Source: Flavobacteriaceae bacterium UBA3591 (lineage in GTDB: Bacteria > Bacteroidota > Bacteroidia > Flavobacteriales > Flavobacteriaceae). Taken from it: a stretch of 64,000 nucleotides of DNA. Positions within the stretch are counted from its first letter, which is position 1. Each line of letters opens with the position of its first letter. A program made the position numbers and the translations under genes. Positions 1 to 9,209 of this stretch are shown here, piece by piece. The stretch covers positions 196,371-260,370 of the forward strand of contig DFMO01000011.1 of NCBI GenBank assembly GCA_002375695.1. The letters are read 5' to 3'. The notes below the pieces were generated by a model. It was given only the letters and a program-made list of their open reading frames with translations. It was not told the origin of the DNA and made no database searches.

Positions 1-162
1 TTTTAAACTCGCATTGGATTTATGAGTTGAAACTGTATGATGCTCATCAATTTTTAACGCACCGTTATAAAAGTTATAAGGGATGGATAGACCTTTGGAA
101 TCTTTTATAATTCCGTATTCACCGAATAATAATATTTTTGAATAAAAAAGAGGGCCGCGCAT
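1..162 (-). CDS. mevalonate kinase, N-terminal part (cut by window start)
   Basis: Reading the minus strand from an ATG at 162 gives 54 open codons running off the window edge. The translation contains GPLFYSKILLFGEYGII, followed by a Gly-Leu-Ser-Ile-Pro stretch, which matches the N-terminus of the GHMP kinases annotated as mevalonate kinase in Flavobacteriaceae (phosphorylation of mevalonate with ATP in the cytoplasm). The preceding gene on the same strand is diphosphomevalonate decarboxylase, which supports the assignment. The ATP-binding Gly/Ser-rich loop lies outside the window, so the enzyme cannot be checked further. It could also be another GHMP kinase of the same pathway. Confidence 0.82.
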   Translation of the reverse strand, partial: MRGPLFYSKILLFGEYGIIKDSKGLSIPYNFYNGALKIDEHHTVSTHKSNASLK

Positions 163-376
163 AAGCTGGAGTGTTGTTTCTATAAAACTACAGTTTTATT
201 TTTTAAAATTGAAATATGCTACAAAGATAACTACTTTGTAGTATAAATTTTGACAAAGCACTGTAAAATCTACACATTAACGCATTTTTAACCAACATTT
301 TATCAAAATTAAAAAGCAATATTGGCGTATATTTTGTGTAATTTTTTAGAAGTTTCTCCTCTTTAATTGAAAAAAC

Positions 377-1453
377 TTAAATTTTCTTGGCCCCAAAGCC
401 AACTTCATCCACTATAAACTCACCGTTTTTACAAAATTGCGACAGTTCGTTTTTAATAAATTGTAAAATCGTTTCTTTCTCTTTTTCGGGGTAAAGCACG
501 TGAACATTGGCACCAGCATCCAAGGTAAAACAAACACTGCTATTGGTCTTTTTTCTAAATTGCCAAATACGGTTTATAATCTCAAGAGTATTGGGTTTCA
601 TTAAAATAAAATAGGGCATGGAAGTCATCATCATCGCGTGTAGCGATAAGGCTTCACTTTCAACTATTTTAATAAATTCTGAAATATCTCCATTTTTAAA
701 AACCGGCTTTAATTTTAAAAGATTGTTATTTGCTTGTAAAAAACGTTGGTCGGCAAAAGGATGGCCAATCATTAAATTGTGGCCCACCGTACTACTCACC
801 TGCTTTTCGCCTTTATCCACAAGTAAAATAGTATCTTGATAATTACTAAAATTTTCGTGAACATGATAGGGATATTCTGTGCCAAAAAGGTTGGAGCTAT
901 TTTCAATATTTGCGTGTTCGCCCCAAACAATTATGGGTCCGTTGATACTACGGCAAGCGCTACCCGAGCCTAATCGCGCCAAGAAAGAAGCTTTTTGTAA
1001 AAAATAAGCCTCTGTAATTTCGGGCTGTAATTGTCTTTCCAAATCCATTAAACAAAGGGCGAGCGCACTCATACCACTTGCCGAAGAAGCAATACCACTA
1101 CTGTGCGGAAAACTGTTTACAGTTTCAATTTTAAAGTGATAGTCTTGTAAAAATGGCAAATACACCGCTACTCTTTCAAAAAACTTTTGAATTTTTGGTT
1201 CAAAAGATTCTTCTCTTTGCCCCTCTAAAAAGACTTCAAAATTAAACCTCTTTGTGTATTTTTTTTGAAACGATAAGGTAGTTTTTGTATTGCAATTATT
1301 TAATGTAAAACTAACCGAAGCGTTCATTGGCAACTGTTCTCCGTACTTTCCCCAATATTTTACAAGTGCGATATTACTGGGCGATTGCCATGAAACACTT
1401 CCGGAGTTTACATTTTGCGAATAGTTACTAACGATAAACTGTTGTTCTGCCAT
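377..1453 (-). CDS. mvaD: diphosphomevalonate decarboxylase
   Basis: 358 residues, normal length for the family. It converts mevalonate diphosphate to isopentenyl diphosphate with ATP hydrolysis and CO2 release, in the cytoplasm. Visible signatures are the N-terminal PSNIALVKYWGK motif (about residues 25-36), the GHMP-kinase phosphate loop HSSGIASSASGM (about 117-128), the GSGSACRSI motif of decarboxylases, and a C-terminal TLDAGANVH segment with the catalytic-type Asp. The start is ATG. The next gene downstream on the same strand is mevalonate kinase, after a 214-nt gap, so isoprenoid precursors come from the mevalonate route, as in other Flavobacteriia. Confidence 0.95.
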   Translation of the reverse strand: MAEQQFIVSNYSQNVNSGSVSWQSPSNIALVKYWGKYGEQLPMNASVSFTLNNCNTKTTLSFQKKYTKRFNFEVFLEGQREESFEPKIQKFFERVAVYLPFLQDYHFKIETVNSFPHSSGIASSASGMSALALCLMDLERQLQPEITEAYFLQKASFLARLGSGSACRSINGPIIVWGEHANIENSSNLFGTEYPYHVHENFSNYQDTILLVDKGEKQVSSTVGHNLMIGHPFADQRFLQANNNLLKLKPVFKNGDISEFIKIVESEALSLHAMMMTSMPYFILMKPNTLEIINRIWQFRKKTNSSVCFTLDAGANVHVLYPEKEKETILQFIKNELSQFCKNGEFIVDEVGFGAKKI

Positions 1454-1604
1454 AACCTAAAGAATAGACTGCAAATGTAAAATTCTTTTTTAGTTATTGG
1501 AATGACAATAACAATGGTTTTAACACGCTAAAAATGAATTTTTCACCGTGTAAAAAAATACACAGCTCATTTTAAAAATAATTTTAAAACGAAATAGGCG
1601 CTAT

Positions 1605-2483
1605 TTATTTAACCACCAACAAAGGCATTTTTCGGTTTCTAATTAGCAGATCGTTTGTTATGCTTCCTAAAAAAAGTGAAGTAATATTATTTCCGCCTCG
1701 CGCCGAAACTACAATAATATCAAAACCATCTTTTTCTGCGTGAATTTCAATAGCTTCAACAACCGAAAGATTTTCTCTATCGATATATCTAAAAGGAAGA
1801 TTTTCTGAAATTGAATATCTTTTTTTGAATTGCTTTACTCTTTCCTTTAAATGAGTTTTGGTTTTATCAATTGCTTTTTCAGTGTTTATATACGGAAAGA
1901 ATACCGATGGAATATTATATACGTGCAAGCCTTCAATTGTACCGCCCGAACGTGCTACCAAACTTTCGGCCACATTAAAACAGCGCGCCGAATCTGAACT
2001 AAAATCAGTTGGAACTAAAACATTGTTAATATGGTGTTTTGCCTCTTCGGGCACCAAAAGCATATTACAATCGAGCATTCTGGCAAGTTTTTGGTTTAAT
2101 GCACCCGTACCTTGTAATTCATCCTTATTTCCTGCAATAACAATGTCTATTTTGTACTCGCTTGCCAAGTGTGTTAGGATGCTTTCGGTATAATCATCAG
2201 AGGTTATTACCACCGTATATGGTACCGAAGCGGTATAATTTTTATCGACCGTTTTTTGCAATCCTCTATCTACAATTTCTTCAATTGTAATCCCTTCATC
2301 TAAAAATTCATCGTACAAATCGTATAATTTGTACTGCTTAATATTGTGAGTAAAATATACGTGTTCAATATTCCAAACCTTACACAAAAAGCTTACATAC
2401 TGAAGCAAGATTGGGTCCATCTCGGTAAGATCCAGTGCAACCATCAACTTTAGGTTGTTCTCTAAATTTATTTTCTGTGTCAT
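1605..2483 (-). CDS. universal stress protein, tandem UspA domains
   Basis: 292 residues, about twice a single Usp domain. The N-terminal half (about 10-145) starts with a MVALDLTEMDP strand and ends in a segment MLLVPEEA. The second half (about 150-292) starts NVLVPTDFSSDSARC and ends with the nucleotide-binding-like run GSITNDLLIRNRKMPLLVVK, typical of ATP-binding Usp proteins. No signal or membrane segment. The gene begins 32 nt after the stop of the BCCT transporter and is probably co-transcribed with it, which would tie it to osmotic or general stress. The exact ligand and role are unknown, as for most Usp proteins. Confidence 0.88.
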   Translation of the reverse strand: MTQKINLENNLKLMVALDLTEMDPILLQYVSFLCKVWNIEHVYFTHNIKQYKLYDLYDEFLDEGITIEEIVDRGLQKTVDKNYTASVPYTVVITSDDYTESILTHLASEYKIDIVIAGNKDELQGTGALNQKLARMLDCNMLLVPEEAKHHINNVLVPTDFSSDSARCFNVAESLVARSGGTIEGLHVYNIPSVFFPYINTEKAIDKTKTHLKERVKQFKKRYSISENLPFRYIDRENLSVVEAIEIHAEKDGFDIIVVSARGGNNITSLFLGSITNDLLIRNRKMPLLVVK

Positions 2484-2515
2484 TTTACGCTAGTAACTTT
2501 TTAAGTGATAATAGA

Positions 2516-4189
2516 TTATAAATCGGTTGTGGTTGGATTTTTCTTTGATTTAATTTCGGGGTCTATTTTTTCTAAATTTCGTTCTTCCCGTTCTTCATTT
2601 ACCAAATTGAGAATATTTTTTCGGTAACTTTCTCTCTCCAGTAGTTTTTCTTTTCGTGCCGCTTTTTGGTAATCTTCATTTACACCTCTAAAGAGCGAAA
2701 AGCACATCATAATTAAAAGAATGGCAAAAGGAAGTCCCGAAATTGTCACAACCGTTTGTAGCGCGCCAAGCCCGCCGCCGTACATTAATACTCCTGCAAT
2801 TACTCCTGTAGCAATGGCCCAAATTACTCTTTGCATAGGAGGTGTTTTTAACTTTCCTCCTGAAGTAATACTGTTTACAACAATGGCTCCCGAATCGGCC
2901 GAAGTAATAATAAAACTACATATTAAAATCACTCCTAAAGATTTTAAAACCATAGCCAGTGGAAATTTATCAAAAAACACGTATAACGCGGTCGAAATAT
3001 TATCGTTAACAGCGGCAATCATTGCCGTATCGCCCAACAAAATATCGCGCATTGTGATACCACCAAAGGCGCTAAACCATAAAAATGTTACTAAGGCTGG
3101 TAATATTAAAACGCATAAAATAAATTCTTTTATCGTTCTTCCGCGCGAGATACGCGCAATAAAAGTACCTACAAATGGCGACCATGAAATCCACCATCCC
3201 CAATACATAATGGTTCTCATTTTTTGCCAGTCTGTACCTCGTAGTGCTTCGGTCCAGGTAGACATATCAATAAAATGAATTAAATAACTTCCAAGATTTT
3301 GAATGTACGATTTAAAAATAAAGGTTGTGGGTCCTAAAATTAAAACCAAGAGAAATATTGCCGAAGCCACTCTTACGTTTAGCTTACTTAATATTTGTAC
3401 CCCCCTATTTACCCCACTAAAAGCCGAAAGAGTTGCCGCTAAGGTTACGCCAACGATGATTATTATTTGATAAAATAATGAACTCGGAACCCCGAAAACA
3501 TGCGTTAAACCCGAATTTATTTGTCCTACTCCAAACCCAATAGTAGTTGCCAGCCCAAAAAGGGTGGTAATTACTGCCATAATATCAATTACATCGCCCA
3601 TCCAACCGTGAATTTTATTTCCTAAAATTGGGTAAAAAGCCGAACGCAATGTAAGTGGCATTTTTCTGTTAAAAGTGAAATACGCCAACGAAAGTCCTAC
3701 CACCGAATAGATTGCCCACCCGTGAATTCCATGATGTAAAAATGAAAAATTAATGGCTTCTTGGGCAATAAGGGCAGGCTCTTCTCCCGCCAATCGTGGC
3801 GGATTAAGAAAATCGCGAACGGGATCGGCAATACTAAATAAAACCAATCCGTTACCTATCCCTGCACTAAAAAGCATGGCAAACCACGCCCATAAACTAA
3901 ATTCGGGTTTGGCTTTTTTACCTCCAATTCTAATAGAACCAAATTTCCCAAAAGCCATATAGAGGCAAAAAGCAATAAATAAATTAACCGCCAAAGTGTA
4001 AATCCAACCCCCATGTGCCGAAACCGATGTTTGTGCAATATTAAAATAATGCACTGCTTCTTCTTCAAAAATTAATGTAAATGCTACACTAAAAATGACC
4101 ACCGCAATGGCCGAAAAAAATACTGTTTTGTTTACAACAAGTCCTAAAAACTTTGATGTGGATTCTTTACGTGTTACCTTAATCGACAT
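2516..4189 (-). CDS. BCCT family transporter (betaine/carnitine/choline type)
   Basis: 557 residues with about 12 predicted membrane helices. The BCCT signature region is present as WGWWISWSPFVGTFIARIS (about residues 333-351), with the Trp-rich helix that forms the trimethylammonium-binding cage and the following RGRT segment. Members import glycine betaine, choline, carnitine or similar zwitterions with Na+ or H+. The substrate cannot be told from sequence alone. The last about 45 residues are charged and cytoplasmic, a feature of osmoregulated members such as BetP. A universal stress protein gene follows directly, which fits a role in osmoprotection. ATG start. Confidence 0.93.
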   Translation of the reverse strand: MSIKVTRKESTSKFLGLVVNKTVFFSAIAVVIFSVAFTLIFEEEAVHYFNIAQTSVSAHGGWIYTLAVNLFIAFCLYMAFGKFGSIRIGGKKAKPEFSLWAWFAMLFSAGIGNGLVLFSIADPVRDFLNPPRLAGEEPALIAQEAINFSFLHHGIHGWAIYSVVGLSLAYFTFNRKMPLTLRSAFYPILGNKIHGWMGDVIDIMAVITTLFGLATTIGFGVGQINSGLTHVFGVPSSLFYQIIIIVGVTLAATLSAFSGVNRGVQILSKLNVRVASAIFLLVLILGPTTFIFKSYIQNLGSYLIHFIDMSTWTEALRGTDWQKMRTIMYWGWWISWSPFVGTFIARISRGRTIKEFILCVLILPALVTFLWFSAFGGITMRDILLGDTAMIAAVNDNISTALYVFFDKFPLAMVLKSLGVILICSFIITSADSGAIVVNSITSGGKLKTPPMQRVIWAIATGVIAGVLMYGGGLGALQTVVTISGLPFAILLIMMCFSLFRGVNEDYQKAARKEKLLERESYRKNILNLVNEEREERNLEKIDPEIKSKKNPTTTDL

Positions 4190-4476
4190 ATATCCTTATT
4201 TTGAAAAATAAAAAGGCAATTCATCTCCTTTTGAGTTAAAAAACTTTGTAATAACGAATTGCACTTTCCTTTAAAACTGTGTTATTTTTTGTTCAATTAA
4301 TTTACTATAAATCAATCTCAAACCGCATAGTATAACAAAAATTGGGAGACTACACAACGAGACAGCAAAGTCTCGCAGAATTTTAAAATATAAAGCTAAA
4401 ATCCAGGCTCATGAGAAAAAAACTTCCTTAAAAAATGTTTATCTTTCACAATGTTTAAATTCAAAAAAATACAAAT

Positions 4477-4866
4477 ATGAAAAATATAATAATTCTTCTC
4501 GCAGTTATACTTACCTCATTTGCAGCTCAAAGTCAGTCCCTTTCAAAAAAAGACGTAACAGGCACATGGTTTGTTCAAAATGTTGAAAATATAACTGCCA
4601 ATCCAAAAATGGCGTCAGCAATGGCCAAAGCTGTAATTAATCTTTATGCCGATAGTAGTTTTGAAATAAAACAAAAGCAAGAAGGCAGTGCGTATTCATA
4701 CGCTACTACTACCCATAAAAATGCAAAATGGAGTTACAATCCAAGTACGCAAACTATTAACACTACACGGTCAAAAATGACTTTTATAATCTCCCAAAGT
4801 GGCGATAAAATTTACTTTACAGATCAAAATAGCGGATTAAAATTTGAAGTTGTTAAGCCCATTTAA
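4477..4866 (+). CDS. small secreted protein, lipocalin-like
   Basis: 129 residues with a signal peptide (about 1-19, ending AAQSQS). The mature part begins with the phrase KDVTGTWFVQNVE, the Gly-x-Trp opening typical of lipocalin-like beta-barrel domains. It continues with beta-strand-like segments: a FEIKQKQEG stretch, a KWSYNPSTQTI stretch and a C-terminal FEVVKP. Such small extracytoplasmic proteins are common in Flavobacteriaceae and have no assigned function. It stands alone, 287 nt downstream of the divergent BCCT gene and 129 nt upstream of the DUF4407 gene. The lipocalin assignment is by fold impression only. Confidence 0.7.
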   Translation: MKNIIILLAVILTSFAAQSQSLSKKDVTGTWFVQNVENITANPKMASAMAKAVINLYADSSFEIKQKQEGSAYSYATTTHKNAKWSYNPSTQTINTTRSKMTFIISQSGDKIYFTDQNSGLKFEVVKPI

Positions 4867-4995
4867 AATCTAAAACAAGTCTGCATTTTATACAATTTTT
4901 AGTCAGTTTCAGCAACAATTTTGAAACAAAGCCTAAAAATTCTGTAACATTCTGAAAGAAATAGCGTTATATAGTCTCATCAATCAAAAATCACT

Positions 4996-6096
4996 ATGTC
5001 ACAACGCTTTTTCATTTTCTGCTCTGGAGCAGATACAGCCATACTCGATAATTGTTCTCCCGGCGAACGCACTAAATATGCGGGCATAGGCGCTACGGTA
5101 TTTTTTACGGCCGTATTGGCAGCCATTGCTGGATCATACGCACTTTACACCGTTTTTGACAACTACTTTACAGCTGTATTCTTCGGAATAATTTGGGGCT
5201 TGCTTATTTTTAATTTAGATAGGTTTATAGTTTCAACCATAAAAAAGAGAAACAATTTTGTGGACGAACTTATACAAGCTAGCCCGCGAATAGCATTAGC
5301 AATTATTATAGCTATCGTAATTTCAAAACCTTTGGAAATGAAGATTTTTGAAAAGGAAATCAATCAGGTTTTGCTCACCGAAAAAAATGAAATGACCCGT
5401 GCCAATAAAGACCAGTTGGCAATGCAATTTACGCCCGCCATTACTGCTTTAGAAGCTGAAATAGCAGGTTTAAAAAACGAAATTACCACCAAAGAGGCCG
5501 AAGTAAATAATTTATACGAAACTTATATTGCCGAAGCCGAAGGCCGCAAAGGCACCGAATTAGTGGGAAAAGGACCCGTTTATAAAGAAAAGCGCGAAAA
5601 ACACGATGCCGAACTTGCCGCTTTAACCCAATTAAAAAAAATAAACACCGAGAAAATTGCAGCTGCCGAAGCAAAAATAGAAGCATTAAACACCCAATAC
5701 AACTCAAAAGTTGCAAATACACAACCCGTTATCGATGGCTTTGATGGATTAATGGCGCGGGTAAACGCATTGGAAAAACTTCCGTTATTGCCTTCGCTGT
5801 TTATCTTTTTATTGTTTTTAGCAATTGAAACTTCACCAATCTTCGCCAAACTTTTATCGCCAAAAGGACCTTACGATTTAAAACTTGAGGAGCAAGAAAG
5901 TGCGTTACAATCTTGGGTTTTACAGCAAAAAGCGCAGCGCGATATCCTCACGGCAACAGATCGCGAAATAAACAATAGGGTTTACGCAAACATCGCCGAA
6001 GAGCAAGAGCTTTACAATTACAGACGTAAAAAAGCTCGTGAGTTAATGCAACTACAAGCCGATGCATTTTATGCAAAACAGAAAAATGTGCTTTAA
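4996..6096 (+). CDS. DUF4407 domain-containing membrane protein
   Basis: 366 residues. The opening FFIFCSGADTAILDNCSPGE followed by two membrane helices (about 32-55 and 58-75), the phrase WGLLIFNLDRFIVSTIKK and another helix (about 88-108) match DUF4407 proteins. Residues about 120-250 are a long charged, coiled-coil-like periplasmic or cytosolic segment rich in Glu, Lys and Ala. A fourth helix (about 262-282) precedes a charged C-terminal tail. Function of the family is not known; the layout resembles a membrane-anchored coiled-coil scaffold. It lies 71 nt upstream of the three-domain fusion gene on the same strand and may be co-transcribed. ATG start. Confidence 0.88.
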   Translation: MSQRFFIFCSGADTAILDNCSPGERTKYAGIGATVFFTAVLAAIAGSYALYTVFDNYFTAVFFGIIWGLLIFNLDRFIVSTIKKRNNFVDELIQASPRIALAIIIAIVISKPLEMKIFEKEINQVLLTEKNEMTRANKDQLAMQFTPAITALEAEIAGLKNEITTKEAEVNNLYETYIAEAEGRKGTELVGKGPVYKEKREKHDAELAALTQLKKINTEKIAAAEAKIEALNTQYNSKVANTQPVIDGFDGLMARVNALEKLPLLPSLFIFLLFLAIETSPIFAKLLSPKGPYDLKLEEQESALQSWVLQQKAQRDILTATDREINNRVYANIAEEQELYNYRRKKARELMQLQADAFYAKQKNVL

Positions 6097-6167
6097 AACC
6101 GGTAAGTAATCTTAATAGATTTCAGCAATATTTCAGTAATATTGTTGTAAAACATTGTTGATAGAAT

Positions 6168-9167
6168 ATGCCAAAAACCACTCCCCACGCCGCATTAAAA
6201 ATTGCAAAAGACCACTATAATTTAGACGCCGAAGTTACACGGTTAAACGGTTATGTTGATGAAAATTTTTATTTAAAGTCTGCAGTAGATGAAAAATTTC
6301 TACTTAAAATTTCAAATGAAGAAAACCTTGAAGATTTAAACTTTCAGGTTGAAATTTTACAACATCTTTCAAAGAAAAAACTAGACGTCGCGCTTCCTAA
6401 AATCATTGCTAATAACACACAAAAAAAACTCACACAGCTTTCAGATAATCAAACCGCACGGCTTTTAAACTGGGTACCTGGCAGGCTATGGGCTACTGTA
6501 AATCCAAAAACGCCTCAATTGCGCTACCAATTAGGCAAAGCAGCAGGCAGTTTAACGATGGCGCTTCATGATTTTAATCACTCCGGGGCACATAAAAAAC
6601 TAGATTGGGATTTAGCGAATGCCGCGTGGACTATAGGTAATTTGGATAAATTTTCGGGGCGTAAAAAAGAGATAGTCGCATATTTTCAGCAAAAATTTAA
6701 AACATTCCGTAATACGTATAGTGAACTTCCAAAAAGTATAATTCACAACGATTTAAACGATTACAACATCTTAGTTTCCGAGGATTTAAAAAACCCAAGA
6801 ATCTGCGGATTTATAGATTTTGGCGATGCCGTTTTTACACAAACCATTAACGATCTCGCCGTTGTTTTGGCCTATGCAATAATGGACCTCCCCGACCCAC
6901 TTTTAGCAGCAATGGAGGTGGTTAAAGGGTATAATGAACACTATGAATTATCTGAAAGCGAATTAAAACATTTGTACATTTTAGTAGGAATGCGATTGGT
7001 GACTACCGTAACAAGTGCAGCGCTTAAAAAAGAAAAATTTCCAGACGATACATATTTTGTAATTAGCGAAAAACCAGCTTGGCAATTGTTGGAAAAATGG
7101 TATCAGGTAAATGAAAACTTTGCATACTACGCCTTTCGTCAAGCTTGTGGGTTAACGGCACACCCGCAACAAGAAGCATTTAAAAACTGGGCAAAAAACA
7201 ATCGAGTATCACTTAAAACGATGTTCCCAACCCTTTCAACGGATAAGGTTGTAAATTTAGATATGAGTGTAGGGAGCACCTTGCTTGGCAACCTATCAGA
7301 ATATAGTGATACGGCTATTTCAGAATTTAAATTAAAGCAGTTTCAATTACAAAACCCAAAGACAATTCTGGTTAACGGCTATTTAGAAACACGGCCGTTT
7401 TATACTACTTCGGCCTTTAAAAGTGAGGGAAATAATGGACCACAATATCGCACCGCACATTTGGGAAGCGATTTTTGGATTCCTGCTAAAACCCCGGTCC
7501 ACGCCCCTTTTGATGGCATTGTAAAAATAATTCACCATAATAATTACGATAAAGATTATGGCCCAATGCTTATTTTGGAACACACGTTTAACAAGCAGAA
7601 ATTTTATTCGCTCTACGGTCATTTATCGCTAATGTCTTTAGAGATTTTACAAGTTGGACAAAAAGTAAAACAGGGCGACCGCATTGCGTACATAGGGAAA
7701 TCTTCCGAAAATGGTAATTGGGCACCTCATCTTCATTTTCAGCTAATTTTGGATCTTTTAGGGAACGATGAAAATTTTAACGGAGTTGCGTTGCCTTCAA
7801 ATACTGAAATTTGGAAGAGTATTTGTCCCAACCCCAATTTTATTTTTAAAGAAGAACTTGAAGTTGATAAAACAACAATTTCTGAAGAAAAAATTGTCGA
7901 TTTCAGAAATAATCATCTCGGTAAAAGTTTAAGTCTGTCATATGATAAACCGCTGCATATTGTTCGTGGCGAAGGTGTTTATTTAATTGATATTGACGGT
8001 CAAAAATATTTAGACACTGTAAACAACGTAAACCACGTAGGCCATCAACATCCCAAAGTTGTGTTGGCGGGACAGAGGCAAATGGCGGTTTTAAATACAA
8101 ATACGCGTTATCTGCATCCAGAAATTATAGCCTATGCCGAAGCTTTGCTAAAAAAATTGCCACCACATTTAACCGTTTTGCATTTTGTAAATTCGGGTAG
8201 TGAAGCAAATGAACTTGCACTTAGAATGGCAAAAACGGTTACCGGTAAAAAAGATTTTTTGGCCATTGAGGTAGGTTATCACGGAAATACAAATGCAGTG
8301 ATGGATGTAAGTTCGTACAAATTTGAAGGTACCGGCGGATTTCCAAAACCCGATACTACGCATATACTTCCGTTGCCAGATCCTTTTCGAGGAAAATACA
8401 CTTGGGAAAATTGTGGAATCGACTACGCCAATCACGCGCAGGAAATTATTGCGAATTTAAAAACCGAAGGGAAAGAAATAGCTGGTTTTATTGGTGAAAC
8501 TTTAATTAGTTGTGGCGGGCAAATTGTTCCGCCAAAAAACTATTTTAAAGAGGTTTACAAACACGTTCACGGCGCGGGTGGAATTTGTATTGCAGACGAG
8601 GTTCAAACAGGTTTTGGACGCATGGGGAATGCGTTTTGGGCGTTTGAACTCTATGATGTAAAGCCCGATATTGTTACAATGGGAAAGCCGGCGGGTAATG
8701 GGCACCCGCTTGCCGTAGTGGCATGCACCGCTCAAGTTGCCGAAAAATTTAATACAGGCATGGAGTATTTTAACACCTTTGGTGGTAACCCTGTTTCTTG
8801 TGCAATAGGGCGCACAGTTTTGGAGATTATTGAAGACGAAAACCTACAACAAAACGCCTTAAATGTTGGAGGGTTTTTAATTTCTGAATTAAAAAATCTT
8901 CAAAAAGAATTTCCAATTATAGGCGATGTACGCGGCGAAGGATTGTTTTTAGGTTTTGAATTAACCGATAATAATAAACACCCCTTGCCAGAGCAGGCTA
9001 CCTATTTTGCAAATAGAATGAAACAACTTGGTGTTTTAATGAGCACCGATGGCCCCGACCATAATGTGTTAAAAATTAAACCTCCAATTGTTTTTAGTAA
9101 AAGTAATGCGGAAGAACTTTTGTACAGACTAAACACTGTTTTAAAAGAAGATTTTATGAAAATTTAA
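6168..9167 (+). CDS. three-domain protein: APH-type kinase + M23 peptidase fold + class III aminotransferase/phospho-lyase
   Basis: 999 residues. Domain 1 (about 20-310) is an aminoglycoside/choline-kinase-like (APH) fold with HNDLNDYNIL (catalytic-type Asp195) and FIDFGDA (metal-binding-type Asp217). Domain 2 (about 390-560) is an M23/LytM fold with HLGSD (His431, Asp435) and HLH (His521, His523), the full zinc ligand set. Domain 3 (about 585-995) is a class III PLP enzyme with the PLP lysine in MGKPAGNGHP (Lys840). The kinase and PLP parts resemble hydroxylysine kinase and the ethanolamine-phosphate/phosphohydroxylysine phospho-lyase group, which act in sequence: phosphorylate an amino alcohol, then eliminate phosphate. 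This reaction is inference. No signal peptide is seen, so the M23 part may be cytoplasmic and non-classical. Confidence 0.85.
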   Translation: MPKTTPHAALKIAKDHYNLDAEVTRLNGYVDENFYLKSAVDEKFLLKISNEENLEDLNFQVEILQHLSKKKLDVALPKIIANNTQKKLTQLSDNQTARLLNWVPGRLWATVNPKTPQLRYQLGKAAGSLTMALHDFNHSGAHKKLDWDLANAAWTIGNLDKFSGRKKEIVAYFQQKFKTFRNTYSELPKSIIHNDLNDYNILVSEDLKNPRICGFIDFGDAVFTQTINDLAVVLAYAIMDLPDPLLAAMEVVKGYNEHYELSESELKHLYILVGMRLVTTVTSAALKKEKFPDDTYFVISEKPAWQLLEKWYQVNENFAYYAFRQACGLTAHPQQEAFKNWAKNNRVSLKTMFPTLSTDKVVNLDMSVGSTLLGNLSEYSDTAISEFKLKQFQLQNPKTILVNGYLETRPFYTTSAFKSEGNNGPQYRTAHLGSDFWIPAKTPVHAPFDGIVKIIHHNNYDKDYGPMLILEHTFNKQKFYSLYGHLSLMSLEILQVGQKVKQGDRIAYIGKSSENGNWAPHLHFQLILDLLGNDENFNGVALPSNTEIWKSICPNPNFIFKEELEVDKTTISEEKIVDFRNNHLGKSLSLSYDKPLHIVRGEGVYLIDIDGQKYLDTVNNVNHVGHQHPKVVLAGQRQMAVLNTNTRYLHPEIIAYAEALLKKLPPHLTVLHFVNSGSEANELALRMAKTVTGKKDFLAIEVGYHGNTNAVMDVSSYKFEGTGGFPKPDTTHILPLPDPFRGKYTWENCGIDYANHAQEIIANLKTEGKEIAGFIGETLISCGGQIVPPKNYFKEVYKHVHGAGGICIADEVQTGFGRMGNAFWAFELYDVKPDIVTMGKPAGNGHPLAVVACTAQVAEKFNTGMEYFNTFGGNPVSCAIGRTVLEIIEDENLQQNALNVGGFLISELKNLQKEFPIIGDVRGEGLFLGFELTDNNKHPLPEQATYFANRMKQLGVLMSTDGPDHNVLKIKPPIVFSKSNAEELLYRLNTVLKEDFMKI

Positions 9168-9209
9168 AATTTCAGCATATAGAAATCTGCTGCTTCATTT
9201 TTGCAATTG

